Below, one piece after another: positions 1 through 10,978 of a DNA stretch of 64,000 nucleotides (its first letter is position 1; each line of letters opens with the position of its first letter). The stretch spans positions 14,606 to 78,605 of the forward strand of contig ML996709.1 of assembly GCA_010356995.1 (NCBI GenBank), read 5' to 3'. A program made the translations under genes and the position numbers. The DNA comes from Trichodelitschia bisporula (lineage: Eukaryota > Ascomycota > Dothideomycetes > Phaeotrichales > Phaeotrichaceae). The notes beneath the pieces are model-generated. The model made no database searches, was not told the DNA's origin, and saw only the letters and a list, made by a program, of their open reading frames with translations.

Positions 1-1609
1 TCATCGGACTTCCGGCGTCGTCCATCTTCGCCACTTCGGTGTTCGCCGTGCCAAGCCTGCCTTTCCGGGTAACACGACATCGGGTATGCCGACACGAAAA
101 GTCCGAGCCACCCGCCGCTTCGGCGAACTACACTCTCCCTTCAGCACAAATACGGCAGTATCGTGCGCGGAGATAACAACATCCATACCCCCACCAACGC
201 AACCGAGATCGGTGTCCGTCCAGGCATCAGTTACTTGGTAGGACTTGTCGCCACTCAGTCCTGGAATATCGCCCCAAGCAATATTCCGCGTCGCCGTGCT
301 TTCGTCGGTGTTGAGTACCAGTACCATCGTCCCCTGCTTGAACGTGCCGGACCAGTATTCCGCCGGTCTGTCAGCATCCCACGTCCAGTTCGGGTTGGTC
401 CCCCACTTGTACGGCGTAGCCGGCTTGCCGTGCACATCGTCCTGGTTGAATGCTAGAAGATACTTGTTTTTCATCGTGTCCACGTCGGCTGAGGGAATCT
501 GTGTCAGGTCGGCACCGATGAGAAGTGGTGACTTCATGGCCGCCCATAGCGCGAAGTGAGATCGCCCTTCGGCGACGCTGATGCCGTTGCCAACCTCGAG
601 CATATCGGCATCCGAATGGGCCCAGAAGTCGACATGGTTCATCTGAAAGGAGTTCTCGTTCAGAATCTCCTTGATCCGTCCCCAATTATCTGACTGTTAG
701 CCCAGGACTGATGAAAAATAGTGACGCCTTACTAAAGATATCTCCCGTCGAGCGCCATGATGCGGCTACAGAGGCTCCCCAGGTGCCCACGTTTGCAGTT
801 CCCCACTCACAGAGAGAGTACAGCATGGGACGGCTCTGGGCATCTATGGCGTCGCGCATCCGCCGATAGCGCTCTGCCGTCTTGGACTTGGAATAGTCAT
901 AACCAGAAGGGCAGTAGTTTTGGTTGCTGAACGCATTAGCTCAGTTCGAGAACCGCCGGGTCACGAACTCGGTGCAGGTGCCGTTAGAGCCACTATGGCT
1001 TTTATCGTCGGCAAGACAGAAGACACACTCATCACGCCACTGGTCAGGTACGTTACAGTTGTCGTACTTGAGGTAGTCGATGCCCCAGTCGGCCCATGTC
1101 TTGGCATCGGTGCTCTCTTGTCCCAGGCTCGCAGGGTAACCGGCGCAGGTCTGGGTTCCAGCGGAGCTGTAGATTCCGATCTTCAGGTTCATAGCATGAA
1201 TCTTATCGGCCGTACCCTTGATACCATCCGGAAAGCGGGTCATATTCGGACGGAGGCGCCCGGTGCTAGCATCCCGAGAGCTTTCGGACCAGCCTTAGTC
1301 CCGTTAGCTTCGAAGCGGCCCAGAGAGCTGGAAAGCGTACAATCGTCAATATTGACGTACTCATACCCCGCATCCTGGACAATATTAAGTTAATGTTCCC
1401 CGTATAATTGTTCCTTGGCATACCTTGAGTCCCAGATCCACAAGCTTTTGCGCAGCGGTGAGGAACTTATTCTCGTCGATATCGCAATGAAAGCTGTTCC
1501 AGCTATTCCACCCTAGTGCAGGAAGGCGACCAACTCCGCTAGGACGAACGAGCGCGGAAGATGTGCCTACAGCAGCAGCCAGCGGAACTAAAATACGGAC
1601 GTTAACCAT
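1..1609 (-). CDS. GH27 alpha-galactosidase, secreted (multi-exon)
   Basis: Hydrolyses terminal alpha-1,6-galactose from galacto-oligosaccharides and galactomannans; expected to be secreted, since the start at 1609 opens a hydrophobic signal-like segment. Family landmarks read in order: LGWNSWNSF, the NIDDCWS block, YLKYDNC carrying the nucleophile Asp, LYSLCEWG, and [10 protein letters not shown] carrying the acid/base Asp region. Exons that fit by phase are 1609-1424, 1374-1341, 1293 to about 944, about 926-733, and 689-1. The 733/689 junction uses the second of two nearby AGs. The join between exons 3 and 4 is unresolved: reading straight through keeps the family frame but meets a TGA at 941-943, and the obvious donor before it is out of phase. 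The stop at 1-3 may be the true end, or the last exon may be cut by the window. The family call is secure; the model is not. Confidence 0.85.
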
Positions 1610-2536
1610 GGCAGCGATTCTGGTCAGTCCGCTACGGATGTTAGAGTTGAGTCACGTCGCGCTGATGGCAAACGGCGAGGTTTGTCAATGACAATGATCT
1701 CTTGGGATGTTTCCTGCGTGTAGACAGAATGTCGCAGGTAGGGTTGGGGAATATAAAGCAAGTTGAATATACATACATTGAGCACGGGTCATCAGCAGGT
1801 CATCGACCATGCTCCCAGCACTTCCGTGACCCAACGACACCGCAGCTTCCACACATTCGGCGGCCATCACCGCATGAAGCCAGTGACGAGTAGTAGTCCA
1901 CATGGCCAGCACGCTCGCCTGATACGTAACAACAAGTTGGGGAGAGCACAATGCGCCGGCTCAACCCCAGAAGGTCAGGCCCGGAATGGCAGCGCTTCGT
2001 CCAATTCGGGTAGCCGGGGATGTTGCGCTGCAGCTGTGAAGCGAAGCGCAATTGGTTGTTGAAAGGGAATTCGGTTTGCGGAAATGATGGAAGTGTGTGT
2101 AGCCAACGAGGAAGTAAGCCGGATGGGGCCTTGGCCTGTAGGTCAATGTGAAATCCAACGTTCTCTTTCTCGACCACCATGCACGATGTGTCGTCGTAAT
2201 CGTCCAGGGTAACGGCTGTGGCGTATGTGGTACGGTGACGAGCGTCGACAACGCGTGGATGGCAGATCCAGTCGCTTGGCAGGTGGAGCCCATGTTGTGA
2301 AACGTGAGAGGAGGGCCGACGATCCCGTTGGCTCCGCTGCGTGCCGCTCCATGCCGCTCCATGAGATCGCAGGGACGATGCGCCTAAAAAATATTCCGCC
2401 CCATCCTCATTGACCGCACGTGTCCATGCGTTTTAGGAAGGTTCCATAGGGCCATCATGTAATCCAAGGCGAATTTCTGGCAGATGTTCATACCGATGAT
2501 CTCAATCCCGGTAAACGCAAAATGATGGCACCATGC

Positions 2537-2594
2537 GGGCCAACAGCAACCTACGAGCCAACGCCAACCTACGGGCCAACGCCAACCTGCGGGG
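2537..2594 (+). repeat. 18-base tandem repeat, three units
   Basis: Three consecutive units of the form GGGCCAACGCCAACCTAC, with one or two differences between units. In one forward frame each unit reads Ala-Asn-x-Asn-Leu-Arg. The surrounding frame (2533-2973) has no recognisable domain, so I treat this as a simple minisatellite rather than a coding repeat. Confidence 0.6.
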
Positions 2595-4312
2595 CTATAC
2601 CGTTACAAACTCGGCACGTTGGCCAGCTGTACGACGGTTTGCCCACCGGTTCTTTGGCGCAACTCCATGCTGCACATCCGCCCGCGGCAGTTCCGCCAGC
2701 GCAACTTCACGCACACTTCGCACAAGCGGGGGTCAATCTCGGCATGTGCATTCCGCGTTTGGTGCTGCGCGGGCCGGGTTTGCTTTCCGTCATGAACCGG
2801 ACGTGGTAACGGTACCGACACCCAATTCCAAAGCAAGTGCAAACCTCGCCCGACATGGATCAGTTTCCAGGCCGGCGAACAGGCTCAACTTTGTGGTAAA
2901 TCGGCAGCCGGCATGGTCGAGCTCCCCGTACCGGAGTACGTGCTGGCACCAGTTGGCCAGAGGCTCCGGCTGATTGGCAAAGGTGTGCTACAATCCGGAA
3001 GCCTTCGGTTCGCGCGTAGGCTCGGCTCAGGTGACACTGGACGGTCCAAGCCGCTGGGGACATATCGGCTTGCGCTGTACAACAGTGAGCGAAGCGCTTG
3101 ATTTTTGACCGAATCTTACCTCAAGATACTTGCCAGCTATGCTGCCAGCCATGCAGCAGCCATGAAGCCATGAAGGTATATGAGCTTCGGTATTGCTATG
3201 GGATTACCGGCTATGCATGATGCCGTGCAGTTGCCAGTCCCTATTTCAGGTAGCGCATAGCTGGTATCCAAGGCAGTTGTGAACAACTTGGTCTTGACCG
3301 GCTGCTGTACTCGATTTATGTGCTGCACGGTCTACGAGAATGTTCCCCTTCAGCGTCGGCGATGGACTACCAGCAAATGAGATGTCCGGACATTGAGGAA
3401 CCGATGTTGTGATCAGGTGCATCGCATGATTGCTTCAGGCTAAAGTGGTTCAGGGTCTGGCTGGATGTGATGGGAAGCTACGATAGGGCCGGCTGGGCTC
3501 GCATGTGCCGATACTCCTTGTTCACAGTCCAAAAGTAGCCGTAGCGTTCGAAGTTTCTATTTTGTCAGACTTTGGAAAAGGCAGTACTGTATGCGGTATG
3601 CGGGACGGATGGGTGTTTACCATCACATCCAGAAGCGGATGGAACGGGCTCATCTTGACTTCGCCATACGTGCTATCCGAATCACAAACCCCATTTTTGC
3701 AATCTACCTATCCCAAATTTAGGTGAGGCGAGGCCAGCGGACACTCCCTCACTGTACCATCAATTCTACTGGAACATATTTGTACAATTAACTCGATAAT
3801 GACATCGCTGGCGCTGTTCATGAAGAGATGTGCGGTCGGAAGGTCAACGCTTTCCTTTTTTTCCCTCCGCCTTCTGCAGACGCCTGGTCCCGTGCTTTCG
3901 CGCCGCGAAGCGAACGGCTGGAACATCGCCGTCATCGTCCCAAAACACCGCGTTGATCACGTTCACCGCTCGAGTCTTCCATGCCTATCCCGCGCTATAT
4001 CAAAGCAGATCTACCATATTCCAAATCAGATCAGGATGAAGATTGGAGCCTGAGATGACTATCAGGAGGATAAACAAGTGAGGTGGCGCGCTGATATCAA
4101 ATGGATTGCGGTCTGTTCCTGCACTTCTTGCACATCTAGCCCTTTTCCAACTGTTATGAGGCACTCCACCAAGCACAAAGAGCGGTATATTCTCCAGAAA
4201 GTGGACCCTTCTCCGGACATCCCCACAACCTATCAGGCTTCCGAGCAAGACAATGAAGTGCTCGTAACCCTACGTCATGTTTTGTGGAGAAGGAGGAGGA
4301 GAAGGAGAAGGA

Positions 4313-4319
4313 CATAAAA
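4313..4319 (+). promoter_or_regulatory. TATA-like box upstream of con-6
   Basis: CATAAAA lies about 130 bases before the con-6 start codon, directly after a purine-rich GGA/GAA run. Position and sequence suit a fungal TATA element, but this is inference from sequence alone. Confidence 0.3.
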
Positions 4320-4447
4320 GACCCTCATGTGCAGATAGTACAACATCATCAGCAGCACTCGGCAGCACCTGAAGATACTTGCAACTATACCCGACTCACC
4401 AAATCACCAAACCCAGACCTCACCTCTACAATTCCATCGCCTTCATA

Positions 4448-4842
4448 ATGGCAAACCCAGGAAACGTCATCGGCGGCTACAAAGCCACCATCAGCAACCC
4501 TAGTACGTCTCTCAGTACATCCTTTGGCTCAACTGACCAGCTTTCCAGCCGTCTCGAATCAGGCCAAGGAGCACGCGAAAGAAGTCCTCGAGGAAGAATA
4601 CAACATTCCAGTTGCAGAAGGTACACGTCGGCCCAGCCAAACAGCAATCACCAACGAAGCTGTCGAGGGAAAGAACCCAGGCAACGTGTATGTTGAAGTA
4701 CAGCATGTCCACGACCACTGCTAACTGCCGCAGGGTTGGAGGCTACAAAGCAACTATTCATAATCCGCGGGTGAGCGAGTCGGCCAAGGAGCATGCGCGC
4801 GAGACGTTGGATGCGATGGGCGTTGAGCCACCAGAGGATTAA
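4448..4842 (+). CDS. con-6: Conidiation-specific Con-6 family protein, two repeats
   Basis: Small hydrophilic protein of the Con-6 family, first known from Neurospora conidiation; it accumulates in spores and stressed cells, and its molecular role is unclear. Exons 4448-4502, 4549-4687 and 4734-4842 total 303 bases, giving 100 residues. Both introns have GT-AG ends and preserve frame. The protein holds two copies of the family unit: GNVIGGYKATISNP followed by SNQAKEHAKEVLEEE, then GNVVGGYKATIHNP followed by SESAKEHARETLD. An acidic linker joins them. The family comes in one- and two-unit forms, so this is a normal length. The preceding DNA is purine-rich with a TATA-like element, fitting a regulated promoter. 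Confidence 0.93.
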
Positions 4843-5114
4843 ACGGCTCGGCCTTGATTATGGGTTTTGTGATTAAGTTTTGGGACAATTGAGTCGCGGT
4901 GTATCTTCTGAGGTTGTGCTTCGACACCGTGCTCCTCCCTCCAGGCTTAGACGTGCCATCGTTGGTGTGGTATGACCGTGAAAGCGCTCGGACTCCAATC
5001 TCTGGCAGAGCGTTCTGCGCATTGGTCTCTCGGCCGTGTGGCCCATGCCCATGACCATGTCACTTTCAAACTCAAGTGAGGACTTCCAGTGTGCTTGATG
5101 CCCAAATGGTCTCG

Positions 5115-5626
5115 TCACTTGTCTGCCGCTCTGACCTTTTCCACCTCCGCCATCACGACTTCGACAATCCTCCTAAAGCCGTCCATCTCTTCCTCGACAT
5201 CTCCTCCCCGTCCAGCGGCAGAAAATGACACTGAGTTTCCCACATACGTCGGCTTTCCTGTCTTCCTCGCCAGGACCTTTGCCAGTCTGGTGGCAAAATC
5301 GAGCGTCTGCGACTGTGGATACAATGCGGTGCTTATCGGCGGTGCAGAGGGATTGGTGCGCTGTGCAACAGGTTTGTCAGTCCAAAACAGGCGATGAAAC
5401 GGGAAACTGGAAACCCTACGTCTGGTAGCGCGTAGACGAAGCTGCCGAGGGCACAGCCGGAAGAAGGGGCATCGCTGCTAGCAGTCGTAGCGAAGAGTAG
5501 GATCGACTTTTCGAGAATCGTGAGGTGTAACTGGATGCGAGTCTGGAGGGCATGGGGGAGGGGCAGGGCAAGCTGTATCGGATTTCCCACGGAAGCAAGT
5601 CCGTTTGTCGAGTCGGCGAGAGACAT
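5115..5626 (-). CDS. Proteasome assembly chaperone 4 (PAC4/POC4)-like protein
   Basis: Probable chaperone for assembly of the 20S proteasome alpha ring, acting with a PAC3-type partner. Exon 1 runs 5626-5420 and exon 2 runs 5360-5115. The 59-base intron is GT-AG and in phase, giving 150 residues. The sequence shows a beta-strand-rich core (ILEKSILLFATTASSD, then LGSFVYALPD) followed by a helix pair containing TLDFATRLAKVLARKTGKP and a strand with YVGNSVSF, the order seen in PAC4-family proteins. It is convergent with con-6, with 272 bases between the stops. Assignment rests on remembered family pattern, so a related PAC3-like protein cannot be excluded. Confidence 0.75.
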
Positions 5627-6441
5627 GGCGTGGAAGCTGTCAAGCTATAGCTCTCTTATCGAATTCTCCGGCTTACTGCTATGCAGTCTAACACGCGGCA
5701 TGCACTACCAAACATGGGGTGGGTTGAGTTGCCGGGGAAGAGAGAGAGAGGTAGGGGAGGTTGTTGTGATGGAGGGGTCCACCAGCCACCAACTGGCCAG
5801 CCATGATGAGATCCGATCGAGCCAAGCAAAAGCTACCCAACGCCAGATCTCCGCGATGCTCTAAAAACGGACGTGCACTATCCCGCGACCCCTCAAGGTC
5901 GACGAGACGCATGTGCCGTCTGTCAGATATGACCCGACAGCATTTCATCGTATTCACCCCCCATGGTAAGTCGAGCCTCTGTTTTGTCTCCTATTCTCCG
6001 ACTGGTTTCGCTTCGTTCCGCCGAGTCAGACTTGGAAACCCGTCGTTATGCCGGCAAAACCTGTTGCTCGCACGCAATACACCGTTCGCTTCTCCGGACC
6101 CGGCATCTCATGCCTCAGGTTAAGACATCAACTTTGAGTTCAGCTCGCATGGCTGGTATAGGCGAGCATCCCGAAGATTGGAGGAAAATCCCCGACCGCC
6201 AAACAATCGAACCCCTCAATCACGGAAAGCATTCTTATCTCTAAATCGTTCTCCCTCTCTTGTCCGGCGACTTGGGCACGAGGCATGTTTCATCTATCAG
6301 ACCCAAAAGTCATTTCTCATGTACCGTTCCCCACGCATGTCTACTTAGGCTGCGTGGGGGCTTCGGGAATGGCCGTCTTCTGCATCGTCTGGACAAGCAT
6401 TCGCATCCTTTTTTCTTTCGTTTGGTGGATCGCTAACAATC
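5627..6441. other. Intergenic, shared promoter region
   Basis: Gene-free stretch between the divergent starts of the PAC4-like gene (minus) and the methyltransferase gene (plus). I see no RNA gene, repeat or clear motif. Confidence 0.5.
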
Positions 6442-7972
6442 ATGGTCCGCTCAAGATCCGGCGCTAGGTTCTTCTTTTACGATAGTCCCGATGTGGTAGA
6501 CTTCAAGGAATGGTCATCTGACGAGGATTCGGAGTTCGACGCCGCCAGAGCATCACTATCCGATTTTATTATCGATTCAGGGCTGCCTTCTGGAGAGATG
6601 TCGAGCAATGATGCCCTACAGGGCGTCGGACCGAGTGACTACGAAGAGGAGGACCAGCAAATAGATCCGATGTCGGATCCGGAGGAGCGACGAGCCATCT
6701 ACCAGGTGCTAAATTCCTTCTTGTATGCTCAGCTAAGCCCTTCCGGCATCAATTATGCAGTGCCGGACTAACCTCGATTGCAGCCTTTATCGAAAGCAGG
6801 CACACTACAATATCACCCATGTACGCCGACAGTCATTCTATGCCATGCCTCAACAACATTGGCAACTTTTGGCTGCGGAGCCTTTCAACTTTTTGGGCAC
6901 CCTAGAAAGTATCGATGCCGCCATTGACTGTAATGCCGAAATCGCCGAAGCTTTCTTGCAAACCGGCTTGGAATTTTTTGACCTGCCACCGACTACCGCT
7001 AGCAACACCCCTTCCCTAACCTCCACACCCAACCCATCCGATCCCGAATGGCGTATGCCTGCCGATGCGCTAAATGAGGAAAAGGCCCAGCAAACTATTC
7101 GTCAGCTCTTCCGGGATTGGAGCGCCGAAGGCCGTCCCGAACGCAATGCATGCTACGGGCCAGTCCTCGATGCTCTAAACACCGAATACCTCGCCGTATC
7201 AGATGCGAACAAAGGCCACATCAAAGTCTTGGTGCCAGGCGCGGGTCTCGGACGGCTAATGTTTGAAATCGCAGTTGCCGGATACGCAGTGGAAGGCAAT
7301 GAGTTCTCGTACCACCAAATCGTGGCCTCGAACCACATCCTCAATGGCACGCAACGTGCGGGCCAGTACGACCTCTACCCGTGGATCCATGGCTTCTCCA
7401 ACCATCGCACTCGCGCGGACCAGTTACTGCGTGTGACGGTGCCTGACGTGCATCCTGCGACAGAGCTAGAACGTGCGTCGGAGGGCAAGGCGGTACACGG
7501 CTTTGAGAGGATGAGCTTCTCCAGTGCCGATTTCTGCGTCGTGTACAAGGAAGCTGCTAGCAGAGGCGCGTATGACGCCGTTGCAACGGTTTTCTTCATT
7601 GACACTGCGCCCAATCTGATTACCTATATCGAGACGGTGGTGAATTGCCTCAAGGATGGAGGCGTCTGGATCAATGTAGGGCCACTGAAGTGGCATTTTG
7701 AGAACAACCCCCCAGAAGGCCGGAATCGGGCAGAGGAAGGCGTGCCCGAAGGTCCCAAAGGCCGCGAGAATCTGGGTGTTGGCGAGGCTGGTGCAGTGGA
7801 GTTGACGGAAGACGAAGTGCTTGCGTTGCTGGAGCGTTTCGGCTTCCGCGTCGAGGAATTCAAGTCACCCGTTGGGAGGACGGGGTATGTTGGGAATCCG
7901 AACAGCATGTGGAATCCCATGTATCTACCCTCCTTCTGGGTTGCAAGGAAGATCCGTCATGTGGGATTATAG
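6442..7972 (+). CDS. N2227-family methyltransferase (carnosine N-methyltransferase homologue)
   Basis: S-adenosylmethionine-dependent methyltransferase of the N2227 family, which includes human CARNMT1 and yeast YNL092W. Members methylate a histidine imidazole in carnosine or in proteins; the fungal substrate is uncertain. Exon 1 is 6442-6722 and exon 2 is 6784-7972. The 61-base intron is GT-AG and in phase, giving 489 residues. The N-terminus is acidic and variable. Residues around 241-252 carry the AdoMet-binding loop VLVPGAGLGRL, followed by EFSYHQIVASNHILN. Later come the family hallmarks GPLKWHFENN and a C-terminal block ending in YLPSFWVARK. Length fits the family. It is divergent from the PAC4-like gene. 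Confidence 0.93.
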
Positions 7973-9456
7973 GCATGCCGCTGCCCGATCCACGGACTCC
8001 GGGTCGTGGTCGCGGGTTCGGCGGTATGTGCTATCAAGTCCCGCGATACTACACAGCAACAATCCGCGCTTTCGGAGAATAACCGATAAAGCATAGTCTA
8101 CCCCTTCGATAGCCGCAATGCAAATTATCGATGGGACAGCAATTTCGAATGCCGTCTCCCTGACCTCATACCCGCCTCCACTTGCCCACCCAGCCCAACC
8201 CAACCCCACCCATCGTCGCAAAGCGATTACCGAGCCTCTGACCGGACTCGACCTCCTCCCTTCCGCCCCAACGATCACGTCCCACCTTACGTTGCAGCCT
8301 CGCCCCTTGGCACCTGCCAACCAAGCTACCCGTTACCCCGCGCTGTCACACATAGGGATGGCACCTGCCGCGCACAGGTTGTCAAATCAGCTGCCAACCG
8401 ACTACCCCTCAAGCAGTCAAGGGATCCGGCCGGAAATCTCGAGTCCAGTCTCGCAAGCGGGAGGCTCCCACGATGCCGGCTTCGGCATTCGCTGGATTAG
8501 ACGTCAACGCCCCTTGCTGGGCCAGAAACCCCGCCTTGTATCACCGAGAGTTAAACCAGCTTTCTGCAACATCGCATGACGACAGTGGGAAGGAAAAATG
8601 CGGATGTCTAAGGATGCTTCATTTGCCTGCATCGTGTATTTCCCCCTCCCCCGCGCGCCCGGCGCCTGACTTTTCCCTCCCCATTCGTGCCCCGCCCATC
8701 CGCCTTTCTATACCGCGTACAATGAACTAGCTAATACACGCCCCGGTGAAGAAATGGGACACAGAAAGAGACCACGAAAACAATCCCGCTACACATCGCA
8801 GAAACAAGCCGGGTGGATCAGGGGGAAAACATGATACAGGTGAAATGCATGCGGGAATGACAGCTAACACCCAACTTTGGTGTCTCACAAGGACGCTCAA
8901 AAGGTATCCGCTCCAAATTCGCCCGTCTCATAAACGCCGGCCCGGATGAAGGCAGGAGAAGATGGAAAAAGAGTTGCATCAGAAGACAGGGGAGAAATTA
9001 CTCCTCCTTGAACACCACCCCCCTTTCCCAGAGATTTCCACCCATCCTCTACCGCCTAGCTAAACCTCCGACACAGCCGTCGTGGCATTCTGCCTGCGCC
9101 GCCGGCGCCTGCCGACCCGAAATGCCCTATTCCCATTGCACACGCCCTGGCGCCATGGTCTATTTCCCGCCGTTGCGTTCATCCGTATATATGCAGTCGT
9201 ACCTGAAAAGAGTCATGGAAGGAAAGAAAAACAAGCTAGGAATCGCATGCACGCGTGATGCCGTCCACTTCATCTTGTCCATCATTGCACAGTAATGCTG
9301 GACCTATCAATGGAAATCAATGATGTCGGAATACCTTGCGTCCGGAGAGCTTTGCAGAGAACGGCCGGTTCGGGCGCGATGAGATGGTGTAGAATACAAT
9401 TCCCGAATGGCTGTGCTGAAGATATGACGCGAGCGTCAGCCTCGTGTTCATTGGCT
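7973..9456. other. Intergenic, no gene recognised
   Basis: Lies between the 3' ends of the methyltransferase gene (plus) and the Gln/Ala-rich gene (minus), so it should hold two 3' untranslated regions. Several short frames are open on both strands, but none resembles a protein or gains support from splicing. Confidence 0.5.
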
Positions 9457-10978
9457 TCACCGTCGGCGCGAAGAAGTGGCCTGGCCATTTGCCGAAGTCT
9501 GGGTGCTATATTCGTCGAGGAGGTCGAGACACTTGCCCAGAACTGCAAGGGTCAGCTTATCTCCCGAAGTAAGGTAGGGAAAACGCACAGGTTATTATCT
9601 CCTCCTCCCAGACACCCATCTGGTAGTCGACCAAGCCGTGCTTCTCCATCATGTCACACAGCCGGACCAGCTCCTTGCCCATGGTTTCCATTTGCTCTGC
9701 CTCCATGAGCGACTCGGGTGGATGTGGCCTCTGACCACCAGAGTCCAGCATCGCAATGGTCATCTCACGTTGACGTTGTAGCGCCACAAGCCAGCAGCGA
9801 TTGAAGTCTGCCCACAGCTTGAGCCGTTCGTCATGCATGCCCTCTTCGTCGCGAACTAGGCCTAAAATGTCAGATCAGCTGTTTTGCTCGTAAAGCCAAA
9901 AGAGACACCTCCAGATGACTTAACCGGAGTACTAACCCAGAAGCTCCGCATTCCCGAGAAGCCAGTCCGATATCTGAACCAGGGAAGTTCCAGCTTCGGC
10001 CAACCGCCCGTCTCTCACGTACTCATACGTCCTCCTCAGCTCTTGCAGATACTGGCTATACGCATTCTCCACCTCCGCCGCGGTCGAGCCCTGACTGCCA
10101 CTCGTGACGCCGACGGCACCATAACCCTGAGCCGGTTGGCTGCTTGAATCCTGAGAGTGATGCATTCCCATAGCACTCTGCACACTGCTAGCCGTAGGAA
10201 GCAAGTAAGAGTTTGTTGTCGATGCGCTCCCACCAACCACACCTTGGGCCTGGGGAGTATAAGACATCGATTGCTGGTGATAAGGGCCAGCTCCTCCGGC
10301 ACCGCCCGCGTCACCACCCGTGCTGCCGGAACCACTACCGCCAGAGCCGGGCGGAACGTAGTACCCCTGCGGCACGTGGAACTGCGACGACAGGACCTCG
10401 ATGGCAGCGGCCGACGCGCCTCGATGCTGCGACGGAGTTTGCGAGTAAGGTTGCACTGAGTCGTAGGGAGACGTTGGCGACGCGGTCTGCGCGTGAGAGT
10501 GCGGATGGGTTGGAGTAGGAACGTTGTACATGATGCCTGCAGCGCCATATTGAGCTGCAGCCGTGTGGTAGGATTGCGTTTGCTGCGACCTTGCTGCCGC
10601 TGCTGCCGCTGCTGCCGTCGCGTCCGTCGCATACTCGCCTCCGTACTGCATCGCTGCACCTGGCACGCTCATACCTGCACCCGCGTTGGTAAAAGGGGTG
10701 TTCTCGCCATACGCGTAGCCGTACGCGCCGCGTCCAGTCGCGCCGCCCGGGGCCGGCACGGAAGTTGGTGACTGGACGGCCATTTGCTGTGCGCGGAAGC
10801 GGTCGCTGGCTGTGGAGCTACCGGTTCCGGTGGACGCGTAGTGCCCTTGAGGAGCGTAGTGTTGTTGCGGGGGTGTTTGATGCTGGTGCTGCCCTTGCTG
10901 CTGACCCTGCTGTTGCGCGACGTAGCCCGCAGCGGAACCTGTCTGTTGCCTCTGATGGCGCCGCTCATTGCTGTCCAT
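9457..10978 (-). CDS. Conserved fungal protein, Gln/Ala/Gly-rich N-terminus and conserved helical tail
   Basis: Function unknown. Exons 10978-9937, 9861-9589 and 9542-9457 join in phase through two GT-AG introns to give 466 residues. The first three quarters are low-complexity: Gln-rich runs near the start, an Ala run, Gly/Ser repeats and many Pro/Ser/Tyr, typical of disordered fungal regulators. From about residue 310 a compact conserved part begins: EVENAYSQYLQELRRTYEYV, then a stretch with SDWLLGNAELLG, then LKLWADFNRCWLVALQRQ, and GKELVRLCDMMEKHGLVDYQ. I recall this tail in other ascomycete hypothetical or transcription-factor-like proteins, but know no named domain. The start at 10978 is a guess, because the frame stays open upstream to 11371. 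A long pyrimidine-rich leader precedes it. Confidence 0.8.

Larger units (their letters stand above)
1610..4447. other. Intergenic, no gene recognised
   Basis: No open frame here resembles a protein family I know. Overlapping short frames near 1800-2360 lie on both strands and have no splice-supported extension. The only structure seen is a short 18-base tandem repeat at 2537-2594 (listed separately) and a GGA/GAA-rich run near 4290-4312 just upstream of con-6. Confidence 0.5.

Noticed and set aside
1685-2362. Possible small gene on the minus strand upstream of the alpha-galactosidase
   Set aside because: Three overlapping frames on one strand, none with a recognisable product or consistent splice sites.
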